A stretch of 64,000 bases of DNA from Cognatishimia activa (GTDB lineage Bacteria; Pseudomonadota; Alphaproteobacteria; Rhodobacterales; Rhodobacteraceae), in the NCBI RefSeq assembly GCF_026016445.1, contig NZ_CP096147.1, forward strand, positions 1,338,501-1,402,500, in the 5' to 3' direction. Made by a program: the position numbers and the translations under genes. Of this stretch, positions 27,533 through 36,338 are shown piece after piece. A model generated the notes under the pieces. That model worked only from the letters and a program-made list of their open reading frames with translations. It did not search any database and had not been told where the DNA came from. Position 1 is the stretch's first letter, and each line of letters begins with the position of its first letter.

Positions 27533-28441
27533 CTAGACCCGTGACCGGCGCAGAGAGACCTTGGATTGCGCCAATATTGTGAGAGCGATGCCAAAAAACA
27601 CCAATCCAGCCCCGGCCCAAGTCACAGTGGAGTAGCGTTCGCCCAGAAACAGTGTTGCTGAGAAAAGGCTCGTCGCAGCAGCCACATAGCCGGTTTGGCT
27701 AAGCAATAATGGCCCGCCCAAATGTTGCAGTCGGAAGTAGGCCGGAAAGATCAGCGCGGCAGAGACGAGCTGAATAGCAGTCACTGTCGGAATCACACCG
27801 AATTTGGACAGTGGGATCGCGCCATAGAGTACAAACTGCGCTATGATCAATCCGATCAGAGCAGCGCCCTGGCTCCAGAACGCAAGGCTTGCGGGATGCT
27901 CGCCCTCAGGCCAGTGCAGCGTGCGATAAATATTCCCCGCGGCAAGCACCATCGGCAGTGCCAACCCTAGAAGCGCCCACGGGTTTATCCCGGCAAACGC
28001 GCCATCCCGACCAAGCACCACGACGCAGGCTCCGACAAGGCCAAAGACAATGCCCAAAACGCCAAGCGGCGAAACACCTTTCAAACGAAAGAGCACGGAA
28101 AGCGCCAATGTGAAGACTGGGGAAAGCGCGAACATCAACCCCACCTGCCCGGCCCCAAGCTCTGGGATCAAAGCAAAGATCATCACATTGACCAGGGCAA
28201 AAGACACCAGTCCTGAAATCAGAACATATTGCAGGACGCGGCCGCGTGGGATTTTGAAGTCCCGCCGCCTCCACAGGTCCGGCGCAATGAAGATCACAGC
28301 ACCCAAGGAAATAACCATGGCCCAGACTATCGGCGGAACCCCGGCCTGGGAGGCCATTTTTCCGAGTGGAAAGGTCAAGCCAAAGAGGCCACCGGTGTAA
28401 AGCAGCAGCGCGCTAGGGCTTTTGTAGATCGCTTCAAGCAT
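27533..28441 (-). CDS. EamA/DMT-family exporter
   Basis: A 302-residue inner-membrane protein with about ten hydrophobic helices and a two-EamA layout; it opens LYTGGLFGLTFPLGK and ends WAGAGLVFFGIALTIL. The ATG at 28441 overlaps the VOC gene stop by 8 bases; an upstream TTG at 28456 is less likely. These exporters move amino acids or other small metabolites, and the substrate is unknown. Pairing with a VOC protein behind a SoxR-like promoter (28846-28876) suggests a role in expelling redox-active or toxic compounds; that is inference. Confidence 0.88.
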   Translation of the reverse strand: MLEAIYKSPSALLLYTGGLFGLTFPLGKMASQAGVPPIVWAMVISLGAVIFIAPDLWRRRDFKIPRGRVLQYVLISGLVSFALVNVMIFALIPELGAGQVGLMFALSPVFTLALSVLFRLKGVSPLGVLGIVFGLVGACVVVLGRDGAFAGINPWALLGLALPMVLAAGNIYRTLHWPEGEHPASLAFWSQGAALIGLIIAQFVLYGAIPLSKFGVIPTVTAIQLVSAALIFPAYFRLQHLGGPLLLSQTGYVAAATSLFSATLFLGERYSTVTWAGAGLVFFGIALTILAQSKVSLRRSRV

Positions 28442-28808
28442 AGCTGACGACCTCAAATTCTATGCCCTCTGGGCCGTCAAAATAAAACCGCTCACCAGGT
28501 TCGTAGTCGGCATGGCTATGCGGCTTGTAGCCTGCATTAATGACTCGATTTTCGACCGCCTCTAGGTCATCCACAACAACCCCAATATGGTTAAGCCCGC
28601 TGAGCAGTCCGTAAGAATTATCGTTCTCAGTCAGAGGCTTATTCGGCGAATACAAGGCCAAATATGAATCATCACTACCAACGTGAACCGTGTATCCGTT
28701 GTTCATAGCTGTTCCCTCCCAGCGGATCTTCCAACCAAAGAGGTCATTTAAGATACCAGCCATTTCTTTCGGGTCAGCCACGGTGACATTCACATGTTCT
28801 AAGCGCAT
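28434..28808 (-). CDS. VOC/glyoxalase-family protein
   Basis: A 124-residue single-domain vicinal-oxygen-chelate protein: MRLEHVNVTVADPKEMAGIL is the first strand-helix unit and HIGVVVDDLEAVENRVI the second, with FYFDGPEGIEFEVVSY at the end, giving His/Glu metal-binding positions. Members include glyoxalases, dioxygenases and antibiotic-binding proteins, so no substrate is assigned. It is the first gene of a two-gene unit with the DMT exporter and is divergent from soxR. Its promoter is likely SoxR-controlled (see 28846-28876). Confidence 0.85.
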   Translation of the reverse strand: MRLEHVNVTVADPKEMAGILNDLFGWKIRWEGTAMNNGYTVHVGSDDSYLALYSPNKPLTENDNSYGLLSGLNHIGVVVDDLEAVENRVINAGYKPHSHADYEPGERFYFDGPEGIEFEVVSYA

Positions 28809-28845
28809 TTGCTGCTCTCCTATCTATTGAAACTCAATGGAATCT

Positions 28846-28876
28846 TTTCTAATTTCTCAAGTACTCTTTAAGTCAA
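28846..28876 (-). promoter_or_regulatory. SoxR-type promoter for the VOC/DMT operon
   Basis: On the minus strand the -35 is TTGACT (28871-28876), the -10 is TAGAAA (28846-28851), and the spacer is 19 bp (28852-28870), the long spacer typical of MerR/SoxR-activated promoters. The region CTTAAAGAGTACTTGAGA (28855-28872) matches the E. coli soxbox CCTCAAGTTAACTTGAGG at 12 of 18 positions. The soxR gene itself is divergent and starts at 28890. Confidence 0.7.
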
Positions 28877-28889
28877 ACGGATAATATCA

Positions 28890-29363
28890 TTGCAAAACAG
28901 ACAGATAACAAATAGAGGGCTGAGCATTGGTCAGATTTCTGATCGAACTGGCCTCGCACCAAGCGCCATACGCTACTACGAGGATGAATCGCTGGTTGCA
29001 CCCTTCCGCAATGCAGGCGGGCAACGTCGCTATGAAAGGGCTGATATTCGGCGGCTTTCATTCATTATGATCGCGCAGCAACTTGGGTTCTCAATCAAAC
29101 AGATCAAAGCTGCGCTTGCGAGCCTGCCGGACAATCGTACGCCGACCAAAGCCGACTGGACGCGCCTGTCCAAACAATTCCGCGACGATCTAGAGGCGCG
29201 CATCGCTCAGATGGAAGCCCTAAGAGACAAGTTGGATGGCTGTATCGGTTGTGGCTGTCTCTCGCTAAAGGCTTGTAAACTCTACAATCCTCAGGATCGC
29301 ATCAAAACCAAGGGCCATGGGCCAAGGTATTTGATGGGGAATTCAATCGAGGAGATTATGTAA
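28890..29363 (+). CDS. soxR: redox-sensing MerR-family activator SoxR
   Basis: A 157-residue MerR-family protein: N-terminal winged helix (LSIGQISDRTGLAPSAIRYY), a dimerisation helix, and the [2Fe-2S] cluster motif C-x2-C-x-C-x5-C as Cys118, Cys121, Cys123 and Cys129 within GCIGCGCLSLKAC, one residue from the E. coli positions. SoxR is activated when its cluster is oxidised by redox-cycling compounds. The start is the TTG at 28890, the only in-frame start that keeps the N-terminus; no ATG is available. Its likely target is the divergent VOC/DMT promoter and possibly itself. Confidence 0.93.
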   Translation: MQNRQITNRGLSIGQISDRTGLAPSAIRYYEDESLVAPFRNAGGQRRYERADIRRLSFIMIAQQLGFSIKQIKAALASLPDNRTPTKADWTRLSKQFRDDLEARIAQMEALRDKLDGCIGCGCLSLKACKLYNPQDRIKTKGHGPRYLMGNSIEEIM

Positions 29364-29413
29364 GGTCGGTTTTGCGCTGGATTGGTCGCAAATAAATCAG
29401 AAGATTCCGGTAT

Positions 29414-29515
29414 CTCACGGCATCCTGAAAAGCATGGAGAGCTCAATGATCGGCAACCGTTGGAAAATCTGTCTAGTGAGCCGCACGATTGGTGCGGAGC
29501 GCGGTAAAGCCGCGC
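29414..29515 (+). promoter_or_regulatory. structured leader before the MttB-family gene (candidate)
   Basis: CTCAC (29414-29418) can pair with GTGAG (29476-29480), enclosing GGCAACC (29452-29458), a sequence also seen in the SAM-I/IV riboswitch core. Then CCGCAC-GATTG-GTGCGG (29481-29497) and GCGCGG-TAAAG-CCGCGC (29499-29515) form two hairpins in a row. The match to SAM riboswitches is partial, so this is a structured-leader candidate only. The rest of 29364-29579 shows nothing else. Confidence 0.3.
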
Positions 29516-29579
29516 GTGGAGGACCGTGGGCGTAATCACCCCACACGCAAACCTCAATACACTCACAGGACAGACCTCA

Positions 29580-31121
29580 ATGACTCGCACTCAAACCCGC
29601 CGCGCTGGCGGACGCAACGCCCGCCGCGAAGCCCGCGCCGCTGCCCTTACAGAAGATCAGCGCGCCATCCACCCCGGCATGTCCGGCGGGAGCTGTAAAC
29701 CGCTGTCTCCATCGGATATAGACCGCATCCACGAAGCCGCCCTACGCGCTTTGGAAGAAATCGGTCTTGCTGACACGCCAGACAGTGGCGTGGCCTATTT
29801 GAAAAAAGTCGGCGCGGTGCTGGGGGACGATGGCCGCGTGCGCTTCCCGCGTGAGGTTGTTAAGGATGCTCTAGGGAAGTCCTGCAAGTCCTTCACCCTC
29901 TACGGTCGGGATCCAAAACATGATCTAGAGCTGAATGGCACCCGTGTTTACTTCGGCACCGCTGGTGCGGCCGTCAGCATGGTCGACGTCGAAGGCCGGA
30001 ACTATCGTGATAGTACGCTACAAGACCTGCACGATGCCGCGAAGATCTGCGACCAACTCGATAACATCCACTTTGTCCAGCGCCCTATCGTGGCGCGTGA
30101 TGTCCTAGACAATCGCGAGATGGACCTGAACACGATCTACGCGACTTGTTCCGGCACAACAAAACACATTGGCACGTCCTTCACAGAGCCCGATTTTGTA
30201 GATGACGCATTGAAAATGCTACATAAAATCGCGGGCGGTGAAGAAGCATGGCGCGCTCGTCCTTTCGTGGCCAATACCAACTGTTTTGTTGTTCCCCCGA
30301 TGAAATTCGCGACCGAGAGCTGTGAAGCGATGGAGCGCTGCATTCTGGGGGGCATGCCTGTTCTGCTTCTTTCAGCCTGCATGTCAGGCGCAACTGCTCC
30401 CTCCACCATCGCAGGAGCGATCGTTCAATCTGTAGCAGAATGTCTGGCGGGTCTGGTCTATGTGAACGCTGTGAAACCGGGTCACCCTGCCATCTTTGGT
30501 ACATGGCCCTTTGGTCTCGATCTGCGCACCGGCGCTATGACGTCAGGTTCTGGCGAACAAGCGCTGCTTTCTGCAGCCTGTGCGCAAATGCATCAGTTCT
30601 ATGGCATTCCAGGCGGATCACCAAACGGCATGACCGACTCAAAATTGCCAGACATGCAGGCAGGTTGGGAGCAGATGTGTTCAAACGTCATGAGCGCCCT
30701 GTCCGGCACCAATATGGTCTACGAAGCAGCGGGTATGCACGCATCGCTTCTTGGTTTCTGCCATGAAAGCTTAATTCTTGGAGATGACCTGATTGGTCAC
30801 GCAATGCGCTGCCTACGTGGTATCGAAGTTAATGACACCACGCTCGCAGTTGAGCAAATCAGAGAGGTCTGCATTGGTGGTCCGGGGCACTATCTGGGCA
30901 CAGATGAAACCCTATCTAGAATGCAAAAAGACTTTGTTTATCCAAGTCTTGCCAGCCGAACCTCACCTAAGGAATGGGAAGAGCAAGGCAAGCCAGATCT
31001 GATCGAAGCTGCCACAGCACGCAAAAATGAAATCCTTGGCCGGCCTTCAGCAGCGGCCTTTGATATCCTTCTCGATTCCGAGTTGCGTGAGATGTTCAAC
31101 ATTCACCTGCCACGACCGTAA
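29580..31121 (+). CDS. MttB-family (trimethylamine methyltransferase-like) protein, no pyrrolysine
   Basis: A 513-residue protein of the MttB superfamily (COG5598), recognised from YFGTAGAAVSMVDVEGRNYR, LSACMSGATAPSTIAGAIVQ and the C-terminal GGPGHYLGTDETL. The gene has no in-frame TAG, so it does not encode pyrrolysine; the non-pyrrolysine members known demethylate glycine betaine or other quaternary amines using a corrinoid protein. No corrinoid-binding partner or activase is next to it, so its partner must be elsewhere. The ATG at 29580 is chosen over the GTG at 29526. Confidence 0.85.
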   Translation: MTRTQTRRAGGRNARREARAAALTEDQRAIHPGMSGGSCKPLSPSDIDRIHEAALRALEEIGLADTPDSGVAYLKKVGAVLGDDGRVRFPREVVKDALGKSCKSFTLYGRDPKHDLELNGTRVYFGTAGAAVSMVDVEGRNYRDSTLQDLHDAAKICDQLDNIHFVQRPIVARDVLDNREMDLNTIYATCSGTTKHIGTSFTEPDFVDDALKMLHKIAGGEEAWRARPFVANTNCFVVPPMKFATESCEAMERCILGGMPVLLLSACMSGATAPSTIAGAIVQSVAECLAGLVYVNAVKPGHPAIFGTWPFGLDLRTGAMTSGSGEQALLSAACAQMHQFYGIPGGSPNGMTDSKLPDMQAGWEQMCSNVMSALSGTNMVYEAAGMHASLLGFCHESLILGDDLIGHAMRCLRGIEVNDTTLAVEQIREVCIGGPGHYLGTDETLSRMQKDFVYPSLASRTSPKEWEEQGKPDLIEAATARKNEILGRPSAAAFDILLDSELREMFNIHLPRP

Positions 31122-31171
31122 TGAGTGAATTGTTTTATGGTCGGGGGTCACTGTTGTGTCCCCCGGCCTAT

Positions 31172-31537
31172 TTAGAATCCGCGTGGACGACGGTGTGTGC
31201 TTACCCGTGACATTTGAACGGACAGGCTCAGGTCTTCCTGACCAACCATCGTTGCAGACAGTTCCGCTTTTCCGTCTCGGATCTGCCCTTTCAGCATGAG
31301 TTTATAGGTCTGAAAATCACCAAAGACCGACTCCATGTCTTTGTTGTGCTGTCTCAGCTCAACATGTCCTGTGTATTCATCGTCTTTCAGCTCTTGGAAT
31401 GCGCCGTCATAAAGAAAACCAACATCCACACCTGAAATCGTCAGGTCTTTCATGGTGAGCTTACCTGCGCCTACATTGCCTACGTTGCTCGCAAAATTGA
31501 CTTCGTAGTAGCCGTCCGTCGGATGTGCCATGCTCAA
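31172..31537 (-). CDS. GrlR-like regulatory protein
   Basis: A 121-residue protein whose strand pattern (GYYEVNFASN, GAGKLTMKDLTISGVDVGF, LYDGAF, VELRQHNKDMESVFGDFQ) follows the GrlR family, a beta-barrel negative regulator first known from pathogenic E. coli type III secretion. Similar single genes occur in many marine alphaproteobacteria with no type III secretion, so the role here is unknown; the name describes the fold. It lies between the convergent MttB-like gene and the nrdJ 3' region. Confidence 0.65.
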   Translation of the reverse strand: MSMAHPTDGYYEVNFASNVGNVGAGKLTMKDLTISGVDVGFLYDGAFQELKDDEYTGHVELRQHNKDMESVFGDFQTYKLMLKGQIRDGKAELSATMVGQEDLSLSVQMSRVSTHRRPRGF

Positions 31538-31655
31538 TACCCCTTCGTTTCACCAAAAAGCGATCTACTGCCGCATCACACAACCTAAGGGTCATCAAGG
31601 CTCAATTTGAAAGAAATTGAGACAATTTTATGGCATTTAAAATCTGGAAATAAAA

Positions 31656-31676
31656 TTGGGGGGCCTCGCCCCCCAA
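31656..31676 (-). terminator. intrinsic terminator after nrdJ
   Basis: On the minus strand TTGGGGGG (31676-31669) and CCCCCCAA (31663-31656) form an 8-bp stem over CGAGG, followed by TTTTATTT. It closes the nrdJ transcript and the RNA element above. Confidence 0.85.
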
Positions 31677-31844
31677 GTTTCGCCGCTTAAGCTCACTCTT
31701 TGTACCGCTCGAAGTTTTATGCCTGCGGCCTAAGCGTCGTCTCCGGGTGAGCGCACCCACCCTAGAATTCGTGGCGGAATTAACCCTCCGCCGGGGGACG
31801 GGTCTGGCCCGAAGGCCATCCCCAGGTGTTCCTGGTCCTAGCTC
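31656..31844 (-). ncRNA. structured 3' RNA element after nrdJ, candidate non-coding RNA
   Basis: This 189-base stretch follows the nrdJ stop on the minus strand and ends in a strong terminator. Read on the minus strand, it forms several stable hairpins: CCAGG-AACA-CCTGG (31822-31835); TGGCC-TTCG-GGCCA (31805-31818), a UUCG tetraloop closed further by GGGGA/TCCCC; GGCGGA paired with TCCGCC (31773-31792); and GGGTG-CGCT-CACCC (31745-31758). The terminator is TTGGGGGG/CCCCCCAA (31656-31676) followed by TTTTATTT. No reading frame or known RNA family explains this density. It could be a 3'UTR-derived small RNA or an mRNA-stabilising structure. Confidence 0.5.
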
Positions 31845-34800
31845 TTAGCTACAACCTGATGTTGCACCACAGGTGTTGCACTTCATGCATGTCCCGTTGC
31901 GCACAAGCGTGTAGTTGCCACAATCCCCACAGGGATCGCCTTCGTAGCCCTGCATTTTGGCCTTGGTGCGCTCATCCATCGTCATTGTGCCGGATGCAAC
32001 GGCTGTACCTGACGTCATCGCCGCAGGTTCTGCTGTTTCTGGCACCAATGTACTCAGCGCCACCTCAGCATCCATACCACCGTTTAGAACCATTAGTTCC
32101 TGTGGCAGACGTTTGCGCAGATAGCCCGTAGAAGAGACCTGTTTGAGCATCTCAAGAGACCGTGTTGCAGCGTTCTCACTCAGCTCTTTTACGTTCGCAA
32201 CGCCTTCTTCTTCGCCACGGCCCAGATCATCAAAGGATGCGCCTTCTGGCTTCACGTGAGCCAAATCTGTTCGATCTAGATAAGAAACAGCCAGTTCACG
32301 GAAGATATAATCAAGTATAGATGTCGCATTTTTGATAGAGTCATTTCCCTGCACCATGCCCGCAGGCTCAAATTTGGTGAAGGTAAAGGCATCTACAAAC
32401 TCTTCCAGAGGTACGCCGTATTGAAGACCAACCGAGACCGCGATGGCGAAGTTGTTCATCATTGCCCGGAAGCCTGCACCCTCTTTGTGCATATCGATGA
32501 AGATCTCGCCAAGCGAACCGTCAGAATATTCGCCAGTCCGCAGATAGACCTTGTGACCGCCAACGATGGCCTTTTGTGTATAGCCCTTGCGGCGCTCAGG
32601 CATTTTCTCGCGGTCAGCCTTATAGACCTCTTTGATGACGATCTTTTCGACGATCTTCTCTGCCAGAACCGCCGCTTTTTCCTGCGGAGTTCCGCTTTCG
32701 AGGATCTCTTCTGCCTCTTCATCATCCTCGATCAGTGCTGCAGCCAGAGGTTGAGAGAGTTTCGATCCGTCACGATACAGCGCATTGGCTTTCACACCCA
32801 AGGACCAGCTGAGCTCGTAAGCTTTCTGGCAGTCTTCGATGGTTGCATCATTTGGCATGTTGATCGTTTTAGAGATCGCGCCAGAGATAAAGGACTGTGC
32901 TGCCGCCATCATGGTGATGTGACTATCCACGGAAAGGAAGCGCTTGCCATTCTTGCCGCATGGGTTTGCACAGTCAAAGACCGGCAAGTGTTCTTCTTTC
33001 AAATGCGGGGCGCCTTCTAGGGTCATCGTGCCGCAAACATGGTCATTGGCCGCGTCGATGTCTGCTTTGGAGAAGCCCAGGTGGCTTAGAAGGTTGAATT
33101 CTGGGTCCATCAGCTTCGCTGCTGGAACACCGAGCGTGCCAGTTACAAACTCCTCACCCAGCGTGAAGTGATTGAAAACAAAGCGGATATCAAAGGCTGT
33201 TGCGAGAGCACCTTCGACTTTATCGAGTTCAGCCTGCGTAAATCCATGGCCTTTCAACGTTGTTGGGTTGATCGCTGGTGCATTGCCCAATGTGCCGTGA
33301 CCCACTGCGTAAGAGATGATCTCTTCAATCTGTGCTGAACCATAGCCTAGCTTTTCCAGCGCGGACGGCACGGAGCGGTTGATAATCTTGAAATAGCCGC
33401 CGCCGGCAAGTTTTTTGAACTTCACCAGTGCAAAATCAGGCTCAATCCCGGTGGTGTCGCAATCCATAACCAGACCGATGGTGCCGGTTGGCGCAATCAC
33501 AGAGACCTGCGCGTTGCGGTAGCCGTGTTTCTCACCTAGTGCGAGCGCTTCATCCCAAGACGCCATCGCCAATTTCGCAAGGTCTTGGTCTGGCACATTG
33601 GCCAAATCCAGCGGCACTGGTTTCACTGCCAAGTCTTCATAACCATCTGATGCGCCGTAAGCCGCGTTGCGGTGGTTGCGAATGACGCGCAGCATGTGGT
33701 CTGCATTGCGCTTGTAACCAGAGAACGGCCCTAGCTCGCCCGCGATTTCCGCGGAAGTCGCATAAGATACACCGGTCAGGATCGCGGTCAAAGCACCGGT
33801 CAGTGCGCGGCCATCTTCACTGTCATAGGACATGCCCATGTTCATCAGAAGACCGCCGATATTGGCATAGCCCAGACCTAGCGTTCGGAAATCATAAGAC
33901 AATTGCGCGATTTCCTTGGATGGGAACTGCGCCATCATCACAGAAATCTCAAGTGTCACGGTCCACAGACGGGTCGCGTGCACATAGTCTTCGGCTTGGA
34001 ACTTACCATCCTTCAGGAAGGTCAGCAGGTTCATCGATGCGAGGTTACACGCCGTGTCATCGAGGAACATATACTCAGAACATGGGTTCGAACCGCGAAT
34101 CTCACCGTCTTCCGGACATGTATGCCATGCATTCACTGTGTCGTGGAATTGGATGCCCGGGTCTGCACAGGCCCATGCAGCATGCCCCACCTGCTCCCAC
34201 AGATCACGCGCTTTGATCGTCTTTGCCACAGACCCGTCTGTGCGGCGGATCAGCTCCCAATCCCCATCGGTTTCCACAGCCTTCAGGAAGGCATCGGTCA
34301 CGCGGATGGAGTTGTTGGAGTTCTGACCCGACACAGAGGCGTATGCTTCACTGTCCCAATCAGTGTCGTAGGTCGGGAATTCGATGCTGGCGTAGCCCTG
34401 CTTGGCATAGTCCAACACACGTTTCACGTAAGTCTCTGGAATCTTTGACTTCCGCGCCCCTTTGATCGCTGTTTTCAGCTGATCGTTTTTCTTTGGATCA
34501 ACCGCATCTTCGGTGGACCCGTCCCAGCTGCGAATGGCTGAGAAAATCTCATTCAGCTTCTCTTCGTGAACTTTAGAGCCCGCGACGATCGACGCCACTT
34601 TCTGCTCTTCTTTCACTTTCCAGTTGATGAATTCTTCGATGTCCGGGTGATCGGCATCACAGATCACCATCTTCGCTGCTCGACGGGTTGTCCCGCCTGA
34701 TTTGATCGCACCCGCTGCGCGATCACCAATTTTCAGGAACCCCATAAGGCCAGAAGACTTCCCGCCGCCAGACAGCGCTTCACCATCCGCGCGCAGGCTA

Positions 34801-35483
34801 GAGAAGTTTGTGCCGGTCCCTGATCCATACTTAAAGAGACGCGCTTCACGGACCCAGAGGTCCATAATGCCACCCTCGTTTACAAGATCATCTGACACGG
34901 ACTGAATAAAGCAGGCATGAGGCTGTGGGTGCTCATAGGAGCTCTTCGATTTGGTCAGCTTGCCAGTTTTGTAATCGACATAATGGTGGCCCTGTGCTGG
35001 CCCATCGATGCCATATGCCCAGTGCAAGCCTGTGTTAAACCACTGTGGAGAGTTAGGCGCAGCACGCTGGGAGGCCAACATGTGGCGCATCTCATCAAAG
35101 TAAGACCGCGCATCGTCTTCGGTGGAGAAATAGCCACCTTTCCAGCCCCAATATGCCCAAGCGCCTGCGAGACGATCAAAGACTTGCTTGGCAGAGACCT
35201 CTCCGCCCATTTCAGCGCCATCAGCAGGTACAGAACGCCACAGAAACTCTGGAACACCCTTTTCTTTCACTTTCTTGAGCTTGGAAGGCACACCGGCTTT
35301 ACGGAAGTACTTCTGCGCAATTACATCAGAGGCGACCTGGCTCCACTTCGCGGGGATTTCGACATTTTCTGCCTGAAAAACAATCGACCCATCCGGGTTT
35401 CTGATCTCTGATGTAGTGGTGATAAAATCTAGGTCCGCGTATGCGTCTTGGTCTGCCTTGGTAAATTTACGCTCGATCTTCAT
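31845..35483 (-). CDS. nrdJ: class II (B12-dependent) ribonucleotide reductase
   Basis: Reduces ribonucleotides to deoxyribonucleotides using adenosylcobalamin and needs no oxygen, so it works under changing oxygen. The 1212-residue length matches the long alphaproteobacterial form. Recognisable parts are the N-terminal substrate region [12 protein letters not shown], the catalytic region [22 protein letters not shown], and a C-terminal Cys-rich tail ([18 protein letters not shown]), where reducing cysteines usually sit. No intein is visible. Upstream are tandem NrdR-like boxes (35667-35713); downstream is a structured RNA element. I see no cobalamin riboswitch before it. Confidence 0.97.
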   Translation of the reverse strand: MKIERKFTKADQDAYADLDFITTTSEIRNPDGSIVFQAENVEIPAKWSQVASDVIAQKYFRKAGVPSKLKKVKEKGVPEFLWRSVPADGAEMGGEVSAKQVFDRLAGAWAYWGWKGGYFSTEDDARSYFDEMRHMLASQRAAPNSPQWFNTGLHWAYGIDGPAQGHHYVDYKTGKLTKSKSSYEHPQPHACFIQSVSDDLVNEGGIMDLWVREARLFKYGSGTGTNFSSLRADGEALSGGGKSSGLMGFLKIGDRAAGAIKSGGTTRRAAKMVICDADHPDIEEFINWKVKEEQKVASIVAGSKVHEEKLNEIFSAIRSWDGSTEDAVDPKKNDQLKTAIKGARKSKIPETYVKRVLDYAKQGYASIEFPTYDTDWDSEAYASVSGQNSNNSIRVTDAFLKAVETDGDWELIRRTDGSVAKTIKARDLWEQVGHAAWACADPGIQFHDTVNAWHTCPEDGEIRGSNPCSEYMFLDDTACNLASMNLLTFLKDGKFQAEDYVHATRLWTVTLEISVMMAQFPSKEIAQLSYDFRTLGLGYANIGGLLMNMGMSYDSEDGRALTGALTAILTGVSYATSAEIAGELGPFSGYKRNADHMLRVIRNHRNAAYGASDGYEDLAVKPVPLDLANVPDQDLAKLAMASWDEALALGEKHGYRNAQVSVIAPTGTIGLVMDCDTTGIEPDFALVKFKKLAGGGYFKIINRSVPSALEKLGYGSAQIEEIISYAVGHGTLGNAPAINPTTLKGHGFTQAELDKVEGALATAFDIRFVFNHFTLGEEFVTGTLGVPAAKLMDPEFNLLSHLGFSKADIDAANDHVCGTMTLEGAPHLKEEHLPVFDCANPCGKNGKRFLSVDSHITMMAAAQSFISGAISKTINMPNDATIEDCQKAYELSWSLGVKANALYRDGSKLSQPLAAALIEDDEEAEEILESGTPQEKAAVLAEKIVEKIVIKEVYKADREKMPERRKGYTQKAIVGGHKVYLRTGEYSDGSLGEIFIDMHKEGAGFRAMMNNFAIAVSVGLQYGVPLEEFVDAFTFTKFEPAGMVQGNDSIKNATSILDYIFRELAVSYLDRTDLAHVKPEGASFDDLGRGEEEGVANVKELSENAATRSLEMLKQVSSTGYLRKRLPQELMVLNGGMDAEVALSTLVPETAEPAAMTSGTAVASGTMTMDERTKAKMQGYEGDPCGDCGNYTLVRNGTCMKCNTCGATSGCS

Positions 35484-36092
35484 TTCTGCCCCGAAGTCTT
35501 GAACTTACTCTAATCTACATACGAAACAGAGCCATCCAGGCAGCGAGCAGTGGTCAAACTTTACCGGTCAAAACTCTACCGGGCGTGCGCCTAATAGCGC
35601 GCGCTGAAGCCAGAGAAATCCCTGGGCAACGTCTTGTTGTGTTTAGTCCCTCTGCGGTCGCTATACCCACTATATATGGTGGCCATCTGATCCGCCCATA
35701 CAATCTGACGTATATTCACCGATTTGGTCAACGAATTTATTTGAGATTTTTTCGGCTATTTCCTGTTGACCGAATTCCTAAATCCGAGGGTATAGCCCCC
35801 TCCTCACGATTCTTAAGAATACCTTCATATTTGTGGCAAAGGTTCTAAGACTCAGGTCCTTTTCAGAAGCCCTTATAACAAAAGAAAAAAACAAAACTGT
35901 CGGGATCAATGCCTCGCAACACACCAGATATAGGGGTTAACACCGCATTAATAACCAGATGCATACAGGACGTGAGAAAAAGCTATGCTTCGAAACCTGC
36001 AGCTTTTCTGTCGCGGCACCAATTATCTCAACTTTGCGTAAAACTTACGCGCATCAAAACACGTAAAAGCTGGGTCTTCAATGTGAGGAAAG
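35484..36092. other. 609-base intergenic region upstream of nrdJ
   Basis: Between nrdJ and the tRNA-Pro there is no convincing gene; short frames here lack ribosome sites or run through the tRNA. The region holds the tandem NrdR-like boxes (35667-35713) and a 12-bp palindrome ATTCTTAAGAAT (35809-35820). It is A+T-rich and probably contains the nrdJ promoter and a long leader. No B12-box matching a cobalamin riboswitch was found by eye. Confidence 0.5.
35667..35713. promoter_or_regulatory. tandem NrdR-like boxes upstream of nrdJ
   Basis: CCACTATATATGGTGG (35667-35682) matches the NrdR box ACACWATATWTTGTGT closely (about 13 of 16 positions). A second, weaker copy ATACAATCTGACGTAT (35698-35713) starts 31 bases later, three helix turns, which is the spacing NrdR uses when it binds two boxes. 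This suggests NrdR control of the class II reductase. The nrdR gene is not in the window. Confidence 0.6.
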
Positions 36093-36175
36093 TGGTCGGG
36101 GCGGCGAGATTCGAACTCACGACCCCCTGTACCCAAAACAGGTGCGCTACCAGACTGCGCTACGCCCCGGACCGT
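36087..36175. repeat. 89-bp direct repeat, copy 1 (contains tRNA-Pro)
   Basis: The 89 bases GGAAAGTGG...GGACCGT recur identically by eye at 36839-36927, 752 bases away. Both copies include a full tRNA-Pro(TGG) plus 6 flanking bases on each side. The GNAT gene lies between them. Confidence 0.85.
36093..36169 (-). tRNA. tRNA-Pro (TGG), copy 1
   Basis: 77 bases with the CCA end encoded. Acceptor CGGGGCG pairs with CGCCCCG; the anticodon arm is CCTGT-TTTGGGT-ACAGG, giving anticodon TGG, which reads Pro codons CCA and others by wobble; the T-arm is GTGAG-TTCGAAT-CTCGC. It lies between nrdJ and the GNAT gene, on the minus strand. Identical to the copy at 36845-36921. Confidence 0.97.
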
Positions 36176-36338
36176 TCGCACCGTTTAAACATCAGCGCGC
36201 GGAAAGGAAAGAGGAAAAAGTGTGATTTTTGCCCTGTTCCCAAAATTCCGCAAAACAAAGACGCGACTTTTCTGAAAGCTCTAGGATAACTAGGTCAAGG
36301 CACATTCCAATGCCCAATACAGTTGATAACTCCTAGCT

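Noticed and set aside
29580..31121. Pyrrolysine-containing MttB
   Set aside because: The frame has no in-frame TAG; the gene belongs to the non-pyrrolysine group of the superfamily.
35585..35848. 87-codon plus-strand frame in the nrdJ upstream region
   Set aside because: It covers the NrdR-like boxes, lacks a ribosome site and has no recognisable domain.
35484..35900. Possible cobalamin riboswitch before nrdJ
   Set aside because: No B12-box or recognisable cobalamin fold was visible. A CCACTG fragment on the minus strand alone is not enough.
35909..36289. 126-codon frame running through the tRNA-Pro
   Set aside because: It crosses the tRNA gene antisense and has no homology pattern; a shadow frame.
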